Shown here piece by piece: positions 1 through 6,158 of a DNA stretch of 6,158 nucleotides. Within the stretch, counting starts at the first letter, position 1, and each line of letters begins with the position of its first letter. A program made the translations under genes and the position numbers. The notes under the pieces are model-generated. The model saw nothing but the letters and a program-made list of their open reading frames with translations, searched no databases and was not told the origin of the DNA. This DNA comes from an uncultured Erysipelotrichaceae bacterium (GTDB lineage Bacteria; Bacillota_I; Bacilli_A; Erysipelotrichales; Erysipelotrichaceae): positions 1-6,158 of the forward strand of contig CAMWMY010000081.1 in NCBI GenBank assembly GCA_947175465.1, given 5' to 3'.

Positions 1-341
1 ATAGTATAGGACTTCTTGTTATATGTATGGTAATGATTTTTATTACAGGATATTTGAGTAAGTTATTTATACAGGCGAAGAAGCAGAAATATTGTGTACA
101 ACGATTATATGGGTATAGTTTCTTTGATCGTTATCGTGTACTTTTATTCAAGCATATAGTCATAACACTTACCGTTATGATAATAGCTGCTATATTAAGT
201 CCACAAATTATGCAATTAGAATATTCTGCAATTTCTATGCTTATTATCTTTTTATTACTATGTCTTGATATATTGATTTTAAGTATATCTATAAAAAGAT
301 ATGAAAGAAAAAGTATATCGCAAATCGTGAAAGGAGAATAA
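1..341 (+). CDS. C-terminal part of an ABC exporter permease, bacteriocin-associated type (5' truncated)
   Basis: This is the end of a membrane protein whose frame is open through the left edge; the first full codon is at position 3, giving 112 visible residues. The ATG at 27 is therefore probably an internal methionine, and no ribosome binding site precedes it. Three hydrophobic segments are visible: about residues 3-22, 56-72 and 79-101 of the visible part. Between the first two lies a basic, presumably cytoplasmic loop containing QRLYGYSFFDRYR. This layout fits the last three helices of FtsX/MacB-like permeases, and the loop resembles the bacteriocin-associated integral membrane family (DUF1430 type), as I recall that family. 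The protein ends in IVKGE. An ABC ATPase starts 2 bases after its stop, so the two very likely form one exporter. The substrate cannot be read from the sequence. The permease role is fairly sure; the subfamily is less so. Confidence 0.72.
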   Translation, partial: SIGLLVICMVMIFITGYLSKLFIQAKKQKYCVQRLYGYSFFDRYRVLLFKHIVITLTVMIIAAILSPQIMQLEYSAISMLIIFLLLCLDILILSISIKRYERKSISQIVKGE

Positions 342-343
342 AG

Positions 344-988
344 ATGAACGCTATCACATTAAAAAATATTCATAAGTCATTTCATAATACAAAGATTTTA
401 TGCGACTTCTCCATGGAAGTTAAAGAAGGAGAAATGGTTGCTATTACTGGAGGATCAGGAAGTGGAAAAACAACCTTATTAAATATTCTTGGATTAATTG
501 AGAAAGCTGATCAAGGAAGTGTATGTATTTTTAAAGAAGAAAATCTTCGTCCAAATACGAAAAAAGCAGAAGTTGTGATAAGAGATTCGATTGGATATTT
601 ATTTCAAAATTATGCTTTGATTGATAATGAGAGTGTAGAAGATAATCTAAAGATTGGTTTAAAATATGTAAAACCAAAAGAAAAGCATAAAAAGATGATT
701 AAAGAAGTATTACATAGTGTAGGGCTAGAAGGCTATGAGCATCGCAAAATTTATGAGCTTTCTGGTGGAGAACAGCAACGTGTTGCGATTGCTAGAGTGA
801 TGTTGAAGCCTTCCAAGCTTATCTTAGCTGATGAGCCAACAGGATCTTTGGATCCTCAAAACAGAGATATGATTTTGAGTCTTTTGGATAAGCTACATGC
901 TATGGGAAAGACGATTGTCATTGTGACTCATGATGATGCTGTAGCTAATCATTGTCAAAGAAAAATTATCTTAACGAAAAACAATTAA
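344..988 (+). CDS. ABC transporter ATP-binding protein, lactococcin-972-type bacteriocin export family
   Basis: This 214-residue cytoplasmic ATPase powers a transporter, most likely with the permease encoded just upstream. All nucleotide-binding motifs are intact: Walker A GGSGSGKTT at residues 36-44, Q-loop Gln88, signature LSGGE at 139-143, Walker B LILADEP at 159-165 with catalytic Glu164, D-loop SLD at 168-170, and H-loop His196. The length is normal for a single-domain MacB/LolD-like ATPase. The stretch after the Q-loop, LFQNYALIDNESVEDNL at 86-102, is typical of putative bacteriocin exporters of the lactococcin 972 group. The start is supported by AAGGAG at 331-336, 7 bases before the ATG, and by the 2-base gap from the permease stop. 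Export of a bacteriocin, or self-protection against a membrane-active peptide, is inferred from the family; no such peptide gene is in the window. It could also be a general peptide or lipid exporter. No convincing terminator follows it. Confidence 0.93.
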   Translation: MNAITLKNIHKSFHNTKILCDFSMEVKEGEMVAITGGSGSGKTTLLNILGLIEKADQGSVCIFKEENLRPNTKKAEVVIRDSIGYLFQNYALIDNESVEDNLKIGLKYVKPKEKHKKMIKEVLHSVGLEGYEHRKIYELSGGEQQRVAIARVMLKPSKLILADEPTGSLDPQNRDMILSLLDKLHAMGKTIVIVTHDDAVANHCQRKIILTKNN

Positions 989-1014
989 AAAATATTCTTT
1001 TTTAAATAAAAGAG

Positions 1015-1042
1015 TTGTAATAAAAAAATTAGATGTTATAAT
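1015..1042 (+). promoter_or_regulatory. Extended -10 sigma-A-type promoter of the pyr operon
   Basis: A perfect -10 box TATAAT lies at 1037-1042 and is preceded by TG at 1034-1035, one base away, which makes an extended -10 element. A weaker -35 candidate, TTGTAA (4 of 6 consensus bases), lies at 1015-1020 with a 16-base spacer. Transcription would start near 1049, just before the PyrR-responsive leader. This spacing from the leader is the main support beyond the boxes themselves. It is the only good promoter between the exporter genes and pyrB. Confidence 0.8.
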
Positions 1043-1060
1043 GATAGAGATAAAAGAGGT

Positions 1061-1091
1061 CCTTTAATATAATCCAGAGAGGTTATAAAGG
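1061..1091 (+). promoter_or_regulatory. PyrR-binding hairpin (anti-antiterminator)
   Basis: Positions 1071-1084 read AATCCAGAGAGGTT, matching every fixed position of the PyrR RNA recognition consensus ARUCCNGNGAGGYU. A lower stem pairs 1061-1066 (CCTTTA) with 1086-1091 (TAAAGG); a small internal loop then leads to an upper stem made of the two ends of the consensus. This is the expected shape of a PyrR site. Binding by PyrR charged with UMP or UTP would favour termination downstream. Confidence 0.93.
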
Positions 1092-1115
1092 TAAGAAAGA
1101 AAGAGTACTTTAAAG

Positions 1116-1148
1116 AAGGTCCTTTTGCGTATGCAAGGACCTTTTTTT
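1116..1148 (+). terminator. Intrinsic terminator of the pyr attenuator
   Basis: The 5' arm AAGGTCCTT at 1116-1124 pairs without mismatch with AAGGACCTT at 1135-1143. Within the loop, GC at 1127-1128 can pair with GC at 1133-1134. The hairpin runs into seven T residues at 1142-1148. It ends only 8 bases before the pyrB ribosome binding site and lies downstream of a PyrR site, so it is a conditional terminator rather than the end of the preceding operon. Confidence 0.92.
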
Positions 1149-1156
1149 GAATAAAG

Positions 1157-1162
1157 AGGAGG
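1157..1162 (+). promoter_or_regulatory. Ribosome binding site of pyrB
   Basis: AGGAGG lies 6 bases before the ATG at 1169 and fixes this as the pyrB start rather than the in-frame ATG at 1193 (Met9). It lies just after the T-run of the attenuator, so it is present only in read-through transcripts. Confidence 0.88.
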
Positions 1163-1168
1163 ATTTAT

Positions 1169-2053
1169 ATGAATTCTAATAATATATTAACTATGAATGA
1201 TTTATCGGTTAATGACATCATGAAGATTCTTCATGATGCTATGTTATTTTCTAATTCTCAAAAAGATTGGCAACTATCGAAGTCTCGACTTGTTGCTAAT
1301 CTTTTTTTTGAACCTAGTACAAGAACCCATTATGCTTTTTTAAGTGCACAGCATCAATTAGGATGTAAAGCGGTGAATTTTATGGAAGAAACAAGTTCAG
1401 TAAAAAAAGGGGAATCGTTATATGATACTGTAAAAACATTTGAAATGCTTGGATATGAAGCTGTTGTGATAAGACATCCACAAGATCAATATTTTCAACA
1501 ATTACAAGGAGTGCATATTCCTATTATCAATGCAGGAGATGGATGTGGAAATCATCCAAGTCAATGCTTGCTTGATTTGTTAACAATTTATCAAGAATTT
1601 CAAACTTTTCAAAATATAAATCTCTTTATTGTAGGGGATATTAAACATTCAAGAGTTGCACATTCGCTTATTGAAACATTACAAAGATTAGGTGGGAATG
1701 TTCGCTTAGGTGGGCCTAAAGAATGGGTAGATCAAGAAGAGCTTTATATGGATATTGATCAAGGAGTTGCTTGGGCGGATGCTGTTATGATGTTGCGTAT
1801 TCAAAGAGAAAGACATACAACTATTACTCATCAGAAGAAAGAAGATTATTTACAAATGTATGGACTTACGCAAGAGCGTGTTCAAAAGATGAAACCCCAT
1901 GCCATTATATTGCATCCAGCTCCTGTGAATCGTGGGGTGGAAATAGAAGATTGTTTGGTAGAACATGAAAAATCACGTATTTTCAAACAAATGGAAAATG
2001 GTGTACTTATACGAAAAGCATTATTTAAGAAAATATTTCAAGAGGAGTTTTAA
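1169..2053 (+). CDS. pyrB: Aspartate carbamoyltransferase, catalytic chain
   Basis: This cytoplasmic enzyme joins carbamoyl phosphate to L-aspartate, the committed step of UMP synthesis. It has 294 residues, slightly shorter than the Bacillus-type chain of about 304; the difference is mostly at the C-terminus. The carbamoyl-phosphate loop FEPSTRTH lies at 47-54. The loop contributed by the neighbouring subunit, SSVKKGES, lies at 76-83 with Lys80. Further active-site motifs are IRHP with Arg102, GNHPSQ with His129 and Gln132, HSR with Arg162, LRIQRERH with Arg210 and Gln212, and HPAPVNRG at 249-256. The stretch from NAGDGCG (121-127) to the C-terminus is very close to the Bacillus subtilis protein as I remember it. 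Most relatives have Arg where this protein has His54. No regulatory chain pyrI is seen, as usual for Gram-positive catalytic trimers. It is the first gene of the operon and lies directly behind the PyrR attenuator. Confidence 0.98.
   Translation: MNSNNILTMNDLSVNDIMKILHDAMLFSNSQKDWQLSKSRLVANLFFEPSTRTHYAFLSAQHQLGCKAVNFMEETSSVKKGESLYDTVKTFEMLGYEAVVIRHPQDQYFQQLQGVHIPIINAGDGCGNHPSQCLLDLLTIYQEFQTFQNINLFIVGDIKHSRVAHSLIETLQRLGGNVRLGGPKEWVDQEELYMDIDQGVAWADAVMMLRIQRERHTTITHQKKEDYLQMYGLTQERVQKMKPHAIILHPAPVNRGVEIEDCLVEHEKSRIFKQMENGVLIRKALFKKIFQEEF
1216..1238. repeat. Perfect 10-bp inverted repeat inside the start of pyrB
   Basis: CATCATGAAG at 1216-1225 and CTTCATGATG at 1229-1238 are exact reverse complements separated by three bases (ATT). 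The repeat covers codons 16-24 of pyrB, encoding DIMKILHDA, about 50-70 bases after the start codon. In RNA it would form a tight hairpin. No T-run follows directly, so it is not a canonical terminator. Its function is unknown, and it may be chance. Confidence 0.6.
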
Positions 2054-2056
2054 GCT

Positions 2057-3337
2057 ATGTATGTAATTAAAAATGCCAAAATTGTTACAAGAGAAAATGA
2101 AACGAAAATTCAAGATCTTCTTATCGAAGAAGGGAAGATTAAACGTATAGCGGATCATATCATTGCTTCAGAAAAAGTGTATGATGCTTGTCACCAGCTT
2201 GTACTTCCAGGTGGTGTTGATGTGCATGTACATTTAAGAGAGCCAGGTTTTTCACATAAAGAAACGATATGTTCTGGAAGCAAGGCTGCAGCTAAAGGGG
2301 GATATACAACCATTATGGCTATGCCTAATGTTCTTCCTTATCCTGACCATGTAGAAGTTGTAAAACAATATCAAAAGAAATTGCAAGAGGATGCGGTTGT
2401 TAATGTCATTCCTTATGCTTGTATTACAGAGCAAGAAAAAGGGAAAGAGTTAGTAGATATGAAGGCATTGAAAGAGCAGTGTGGTATTTATGCTTTTTCT
2501 GATGATGGAGTAGGTGTACAAAATGATAGCATTATGAAAGAGGCACTACAAATGGCTTATGAACAAGATGTTATGCTTGTTGCTCATACCGAAGATATGC
2601 GCTTTCGTAAACCTAAAGCCTGTGTACATGAAGGAAGCAATGCTAAACGTCATGACTGGGTAGGAATCCCAAGTGAATGTGAATGGGTAGCTGTAGAACG
2701 TGATTTACAATTAGCTTTAGAAACGAAAGCAGCTTATCATATTTGTCATATGAGTACGAAAGAAAGTGTTGCTTTACTTCGAAAATATAAAGCACTAGGA
2801 GCAAATGTAAGTGGAGAAGTCACAACACATCATTTATTACTGAATGAAGAAAGTGTGGTTGATCCAAGTTATAAAATGAATCCACCTTTACGCTCAAAAG
2901 AAGATCAAGAAGCATTAATCCAAGGGTTACTTGATGGAACAATTGATTTTGTAGCTAACGATCATGCACCTCATACAGAAGAAGAAAAAAGTGTAGCTAT
3001 GGATAAAGCTCCTTTTGGAGTTGTAGCTTTAGAAACAAGCATTCCTTTGTTGTATACCTATTTTGTGAAGCAAGGAAAGATGTCATTAGAGATGTTTCAA
3101 AATGTAATTTCTTCTTATCCAGCAAAGCGTTTTGGGTTTTCAACGAAAGGTTGTCTTGCAGAAGGCTATGATGCTGATCTGATTGTTTTAAGTGAGGAAT
3201 ATCGAAAAATTGAGAAAAAGAAGTTTGTATCGATGGGAAAAAATACACCTTTTGAAGGGTTAGAATGTCAAGGATTTGTATGTATGACAATGGTAAATGG
3301 AGACATTGTTTATGAAGAAGGAGGGAAAGCGAAATGA
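2057..3337 (+). CDS. pyrC: Dihydroorotase, class I (PyrC)
   Basis: This cytoplasmic zinc enzyme of the amidohydrolase superfamily reversibly cyclises carbamoyl aspartate to dihydroorotate. Its 426 residues are normal for the class I form (about 428 in Bacillus). The fold-defining motif DVHVHLREPG lies at 55-64, with metal ligands His57 and His59 and substrate-binding Arg61. Other motifs are MPN with Asn91, FSDDG at 147-151 with the likely metal ligand Asp150, AHTED with His177, ICHMS with His231, KMNPPLR with Asn275, and NDHAPH at 301-306 with catalytic Asp302. All expected catalytic and metal-binding positions are present, so it is probably active and not a pseudo-dihydroorotase. The start follows the pyrB stop by 3 bases and is served by AGAGGAG at 2041-2047 inside the end of pyrB. 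Its own stop overlaps the carA start by 4 bases (ATGA), which suggests translational coupling. Confidence 0.98.
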   Translation: MYVIKNAKIVTRENETKIQDLLIEEGKIKRIADHIIASEKVYDACHQLVLPGGVDVHVHLREPGFSHKETICSGSKAAAKGGYTTIMAMPNVLPYPDHVEVVKQYQKKLQEDAVVNVIPYACITEQEKGKELVDMKALKEQCGIYAFSDDGVGVQNDSIMKEALQMAYEQDVMLVAHTEDMRFRKPKACVHEGSNAKRHDWVGIPSECEWVAVERDLQLALETKAAYHICHMSTKESVALLRKYKALGANVSGEVTTHHLLLNEESVVDPSYKMNPPLRSKEDQEALIQGLLDGTIDFVANDHAPHTEEEKSVAMDKAPFGVVALETSIPLLYTYFVKQGKMSLEMFQNVISSYPAKRFGFSTKGCLAEGYDADLIVLSEEYRKIEKKKFVSMGKNTPFEGLECQGFVCMTMVNGDIVYEEGGKAK

Positions 3338-4437
3338 AAAAGAAAAGGCTTTTAATTTTAGAAAGTGGACATGTATGGGAAGGAGAAGCTTTCGGTGGCG
3401 ATCATTATGAAGTTGGAGAAATTGTATTTAATACAAGTATGACAGGGTATCAAGAAATTATTAGTGATTTATCTTACTGTGGGCAAATTGTAGTTATGAG
3501 TTATCCGATGGTTGGAAATTATGGGATGAATGGAGAAGATTTTGAAAGTATCCATCCTGCTATTTTTGGTTTTGTTGTAGGAGAGCACTGTGAAAGAGTA
3601 AGTCATTATCGAAGTACATGGACTCTTGATGAATATTTAGCAGCGAAAGGTATTCCAGGTATTTCAGGTATTGATACAAGAGAACTTATTAAAGTGATTC
3701 GTACCTTAGGAGTTATGAAGGCTGTTATGGCAGATGAGGGAAGCGATGTTGAAGCGATTGTGGAAATGTTAAAAACATATAAGATGCCAACCAATCAAGT
3801 AGAAATGGTTTCAACGAAAAAAGTATTTCAAATTCCAAATCATGGAGAACATGTTGTACTTATGGATTTTGGAGTAAAAAGTGGAATTATTCGTGAATTG
3901 AGTCAACGTCATATGAAGGTTACTGTGGTTCCTTATAATACAAGTGCTAAAGAAATTTTAGCTTTCCAACCAGATGGGGTTTTATTGAGCAATGGTCCAG
4001 GGGATCCAAAAGATCTTCCTGAGGTTATTCAAACGATACAAGAATTGATGGGGAAAGTTCCTATTTTCGGGATTTGTTTAGGTCACCAATTAATTGCTCT
4101 TGCATGTGGTGGCGATACCATGAAGTTAACATTTGGGCATCGTGGAGGAAATCATCCTGTGTTAAATCTTGTGAACAATCAAGTTGAGATAACTTCACAA
4201 AATCACTCTTATGCGGTAGATACAGAAAGTTTAGAAGGTACAGGTTTACAAGTTACACATAAGGCGTTGCACGATGAAAGTGTTGAAGGATTAGCACATA
4301 GCAAGTATCCTATTTATTCAGTTCAATATCATCCAGAAGCAAGTTGTGGACCGATGGATGCGAATGGATTATTCGATGAGTGGCAAAAGATTATGAAGCA
4401 AATAAAGGAGGATAACGAAAATGGCAAAAAGAAATGA
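3334..4437 (+). CDS. carA: Carbamoyl-phosphate synthase, small (glutaminase) subunit
   Basis: This subunit hydrolyses glutamine and passes ammonia through a tunnel to CarB, where carbamoyl phosphate is made; it is pyrAA in Bacillus naming. It has 367 residues, the usual length. The N-terminal CPSase small-chain domain spans about residues 1-150 and includes [14 protein letters not shown] (29-42) and [11 protein letters not shown] (106-116). The C-terminal class I glutamine amidotransferase domain begins near residue 172. It carries the oxyanion region SNGPGDP (219-225), nucleophile Cys248 in [16 protein letters not shown] at 267-275, and the catalytic His333 and Glu335 in QYHPEAS. The full Cys-His-Glu triad is therefore intact. 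The start has AAGGAGGG at 3318-3325, 8 bases upstream, within the end of pyrC. The gene overlaps pyrC by 4 bases and carB by 17 bases. Its place behind pyrB-pyrC marks it as the pyrimidine-linked form rather than an arginine-linked one. Confidence 0.98.
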   Translation: MKKKRLLILESGHVWEGEAFGGDHYEVGEIVFNTSMTGYQEIISDLSYCGQIVVMSYPMVGNYGMNGEDFESIHPAIFGFVVGEHCERVSHYRSTWTLDEYLAAKGIPGISGIDTRELIKVIRTLGVMKAVMADEGSDVEAIVEMLKTYKMPTNQVEMVSTKKVFQIPNHGEHVVLMDFGVKSGIIRELSQRHMKVTVVPYNTSAKEILAFQPDGVLLSNGPGDPKDLPEVIQTIQELMGKVPIFGICLGHQLIALACGGDTMKLTFGHRGGNHPVLNLVNNQVEITSQNHSYAVDTESLEGTGLQVTHKALHDESVEGLAHSKYPIYSVQYHPEASCGPMDANGLFDEWQKIMKQIKEDNENGKKK

Positions 4438-6158
4438 TATTAAAAAGATTATGGTAATTGGTTCTGGACCGATTATTATAGGGCAAGCAGCAGAATTTGA
4501 TTATGCAGGAACACAGGCATGTCAATCTTTAAAAGAAGAGGGTTATGAAGTTGTTTTACTAAATTGTAATCCAGCAACGATTATGACTGATAAAACAATT
4601 GCTGATCAAATTTATATCGAACCTTTAACTTTAGAGTTTGCTAGTCGTATTATTCATAAAGAGAAACCAGATGCTATTTTAGGGACCTTAGGGGGACAAA
4701 CAGGATTAAATTTAGTTGTTGAATTAGCTAAATCAGGAATTTTAGAAGCTAATGGAGTTACGATTTTAGGAACGAGTTTAGAAGCTATTGAAAAAGCAGA
4801 AGATAGAGAAAAATTTAAACAATTAATGTTAGAAATTAATGAACCAATTCCTGAGAGTACAATTGTTCATACATTAGAAGAAGCTTGTTTGTTTGCGGAT
4901 AAAATTGGTTATCCAGTTGTTGTTCGTCCTGCTTTTACATTAGGAGGAACTGGTGGAGGATTTGCCACAACGAAAGAAGAGCTTACCGATATTGTAATGA
5001 ATGGATTAAAGGCTTCTCCGCTTCATCAATGTTTGATTGAAAAAAGTATTGCAGGTTACAAAGAAATTGAATATGAAGTAATGTGTGATGAGCAAGGTCA
5101 TGCGATTGTTGTATGTAATATGGAAAATATCGATCCAGTAGGAATTCATACAGGAGATAGTATGGTCGTGGCACCAGCACAAACTTTATGTGATCGAGAA
5201 CATCAAATGTTACGAAATGCAGCCTTAAAAATTATTCGTTCTTTACATATTTATGGGGGATGTAATGTACAATTTGCCCTGGATCCTCAATCTTTTACAT
5301 ACTATGTAATTGAAGTGAATCCACGTGTTTCTCGTTCGAGTGCATTAGCTAGTAAAGCTACTGGATATCCGATTGCGAAGATTGCAGCTAAAATTGCTTT
5401 AGGGATGAACTTATCAGAAATTATGAACCCTGTTACAAAAGTAAGCTATGCATGCTTTGAGCCAAGTATTGATTATATTGTAACGAAGTTACCGCGTTTT
5501 CCTTTTGATAAGTTTCAAAGTGCAGATCGCCGCTTAGGAACGCAAATGAAAGCTACTGGGGAAGTTATGGCGATGGGAAGAAACTTTGAAGAAAGTTTAC
5601 TTAAAGCAGTACGCTCTTTAGAAATGAAAGTGGATCATATTGAGTTAGCATCACTTGATAACGAGAATGAAGAAGCGTTATGGGCGAAAGTAATGCAGCA
5701 AGATGATGAGCGACTTTATGCAATTATGGCACTTATTCGTCTTGGTGTATCTATTAAAGAAATACATGAACAAACAAAAATTGATGAATTCTTCTTGTAC
5801 AAATTTGAACATATTTATGCGTTAGAACAAGAATTAGCAGCACATAAAGAATGTATGGAAACATTAAAAAAAGTGAAAAAATATGGTTTCTGTGATGCTG
5901 TTATTGGACGTATGTGGAATATGGATGCCAAAGCAATTTATGAATTACGTAAAAAGCATGGTATCATTCCTACTTATAAAATGGTAGATACGTGTGCTGG
6001 GGAATTTGAAAGTGCTACTCCTTATTTTTATTCCACGTATCAAAAAGAGAATGAAAGTGTGCGCAGTGATCGAAAAAAAGTTGTGGTATTAGGATCTGGA
6101 CCTATTCGTATTGGACAAGGAATTGAATTTGATTATGCAAGTGTACATTGTGTTCAAA
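4421..6158 (+). CDS. carB: Carbamoyl-phosphate synthase, large subunit (3' truncated by the window edge)
   Basis: This subunit makes carbamoyl phosphate from bicarbonate, CarA-delivered ammonia and two ATP; it is pyrAB in Bacillus naming. The frame stays open from the ATG at 4421 to the right edge: 579 of the roughly 1065 residues usual for the family, with no stop or frameshift. The start is preceded by AAAGGAGG at 4404-4411, 9 bases away and inside the end of carA. The N-terminal carboxyphosphate half begins with [17 protein letters not shown] (14-30). It has [11 protein letters not shown] (87-97), an ATP-grasp region with Arg129, Arg169, GGTGGG (175-180) and Glu215, and the metal-binding stretch [12 protein letters not shown] (297-308). 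The oligomerisation domain spans roughly 400-550. The second, carbamoyl-phosphate half starts with [17 protein letters not shown] (558-574), a copy of the first motif that reflects the known internal duplication. The allosteric C-terminal domain and any downstream pyr genes lie beyond the window. Confidence 0.98.
   Translation, partial: MAKRNDIKKIMVIGSGPIIIGQAAEFDYAGTQACQSLKEEGYEVVLLNCNPATIMTDKTIADQIYIEPLTLEFASRIIHKEKPDAILGTLGGQTGLNLVVELAKSGILEANGVTILGTSLEAIEKAEDREKFKQLMLEINEPIPESTIVHTLEEACLFADKIGYPVVVRPAFTLGGTGGGFATTKEELTDIVMNGLKASPLHQCLIEKSIAGYKEIEYEVMCDEQGHAIVVCNMENIDPVGIHTGDSMVVAPAQTLCDREHQMLRNAALKIIRSLHIYGGCNVQFALDPQSFTYYVIEVNPRVSRSSALASKATGYPIAKIAAKIALGMNLSEIMNPVTKVSYACFEPSIDYIVTKLPRFPFDKFQSADRRLGTQMKATGEVMAMGRNFEESLLKAVRSLEMKVDHIELASLDNENEEALWAKVMQQDDERLYAIMALIRLGVSIKEIHEQTKIDEFFLYKFEHIYALEQELAAHKECMETLKKVKKYGFCDAVIGRMWNMDAKAIYELRKKHGIIPTYKMVDTCAGEFESATPYFYSTYQKENESVRSDRKKVVVLGSGPIRIGQGIEFDYASVHCVQ

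Larger units (their letters stand above)
1049..1148 (+). promoter_or_regulatory. PyrR-dependent transcription attenuator leader of the pyr operon
   Basis: The untranslated leader from the predicted start near 1049 to the T-run holds a PyrR-binding hairpin, a purine-rich linker and an intrinsic terminator. In the known Bacillus mechanism, PyrR with bound UMP or UTP stabilises the upstream hairpin, so the terminator forms and the operon is shut off. Without PyrR an antiterminator forms instead. A switch strand is visible here: AAAGG at 1087-1091 pairs with CCTTT at 1061-1065 in the binding hairpin, but can also pair with CCTTT at 1121-1125, the 5' arm of the terminator. AGGTCCTTT occurs twice, at 1057-1065 and 1117-1125. 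The leader is read from sequence only; no folding was computed. Confidence 0.9.

Noticed and set aside
985..1005. A/T-only inverted repeat after the ABC ATPase gene, considered as its terminator
   Set aside because: The 8-bp stem contains only A-T pairs and is followed by ATAAAA rather than a T-run, so it would be a very weak terminator; such repeats arise by chance in AT-rich spacers.
1302..1309. Run of eight T residues in pyrB, considered as a slippage or phase-variation site
   Set aside because: It encodes the conserved Phe-Phe of the FFEPSTRT motif with ordinary TTT codons in an AT-rich genome, and the frame is intact.
1771..1968. 65-codon plus-strand frame inside pyrB
   Set aside because: It lies wholly within the conserved C-terminal half of pyrB in another frame, has no ribosome binding site of note and resembles no known protein.
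2117..2132. Small hairpin CTTCTT-ATCG-AAGAAG early in pyrC
   Set aside because: The stem is only 6 bp, lies in coding sequence rich in GAA and CTT codons, and has no T-run or conserved context.
2252..2434. Minus-strand frame inside pyrC
   Set aside because: It is antisense to the conserved catalytic part of dihydroorotase, has no promoter or ribosome binding site that I can see, and shows no recognisable protein features.
2997..3290. 97-codon minus-strand frame opposite the end of pyrC
   Set aside because: It is opposite conserved pyrC sequence and its composition is that of a reverse-strand shadow, with no supporting start signal.
3647..3673. Three tandem GGTATT units in carA, considered as a short repeat
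   Set aside because: They encode GIPGISGID, a motif conserved in CarA proteins, so protein conservation explains the repetition.
3606..3794. Minus-strand frame inside carA
   Set aside because: It is antisense to a normal carA sequence and has no independent support.
4983..5180. Minus-strand frame inside carB
   Set aside because: It is antisense to the conserved ATP-grasp region of carB, with no start signal or recognisable product.

Overview
The window comes from an AT-rich, low-GC Gram-positive bacterium (Bacillota). This is inferred from the strong AGGAGG-type ribosome binding sites, the AT-rich third codon positions, a PyrR-type RNA attenuator, and pyrimidine enzymes that resemble the Bacillus/Enterococcus type. 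The species cannot be read from the sequence; a Bacilli or Erysipelotrichia relative is plausible but unproven.

Layout: all genes are on the plus strand. Positions 1-988 hold the end of an ABC exporter operon: the C-terminal part of a multi-pass permease (cut by the left edge), followed 2 bases later by its ATPase. The ATPase resembles the exporters found with lactococcin-972-type bacteriocins. Positions 989-1168 are the only real intergenic region. They carry an extended -10 promoter, a perfect match to the PyrR-binding RNA consensus within a hairpin, and an intrinsic terminator just before the pyrB ribosome binding site. Positions 1169-6158 are a tightly packed pyrimidine operon: pyrB, pyrC, carA and carB (cut by the right edge after 579 codons).

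How the genes work together: CarA and CarB make carbamoyl phosphate from glutamine, bicarbonate and ATP. PyrB joins it to aspartate to give carbamoyl aspartate, and PyrC closes the ring to dihydroorotate. These are the first three steps of de novo UMP synthesis. The leader should let PyrR, when bound to UMP/UTP, stop transcription before pyrB when pyrimidines are plentiful. No pyrR or pyrP gene lies ahead of pyrB here, so PyrR must be encoded elsewhere.

Nothing in the window needs a novel system to explain it. The points most worth checking are a 9-base duplication in the attenuator that allows a nested strand exchange, a perfect 10-bp inverted repeat just inside pyrB, and the bacteriocin-type exporter next to the pyr operon, whose upstream partners lie outside the window.
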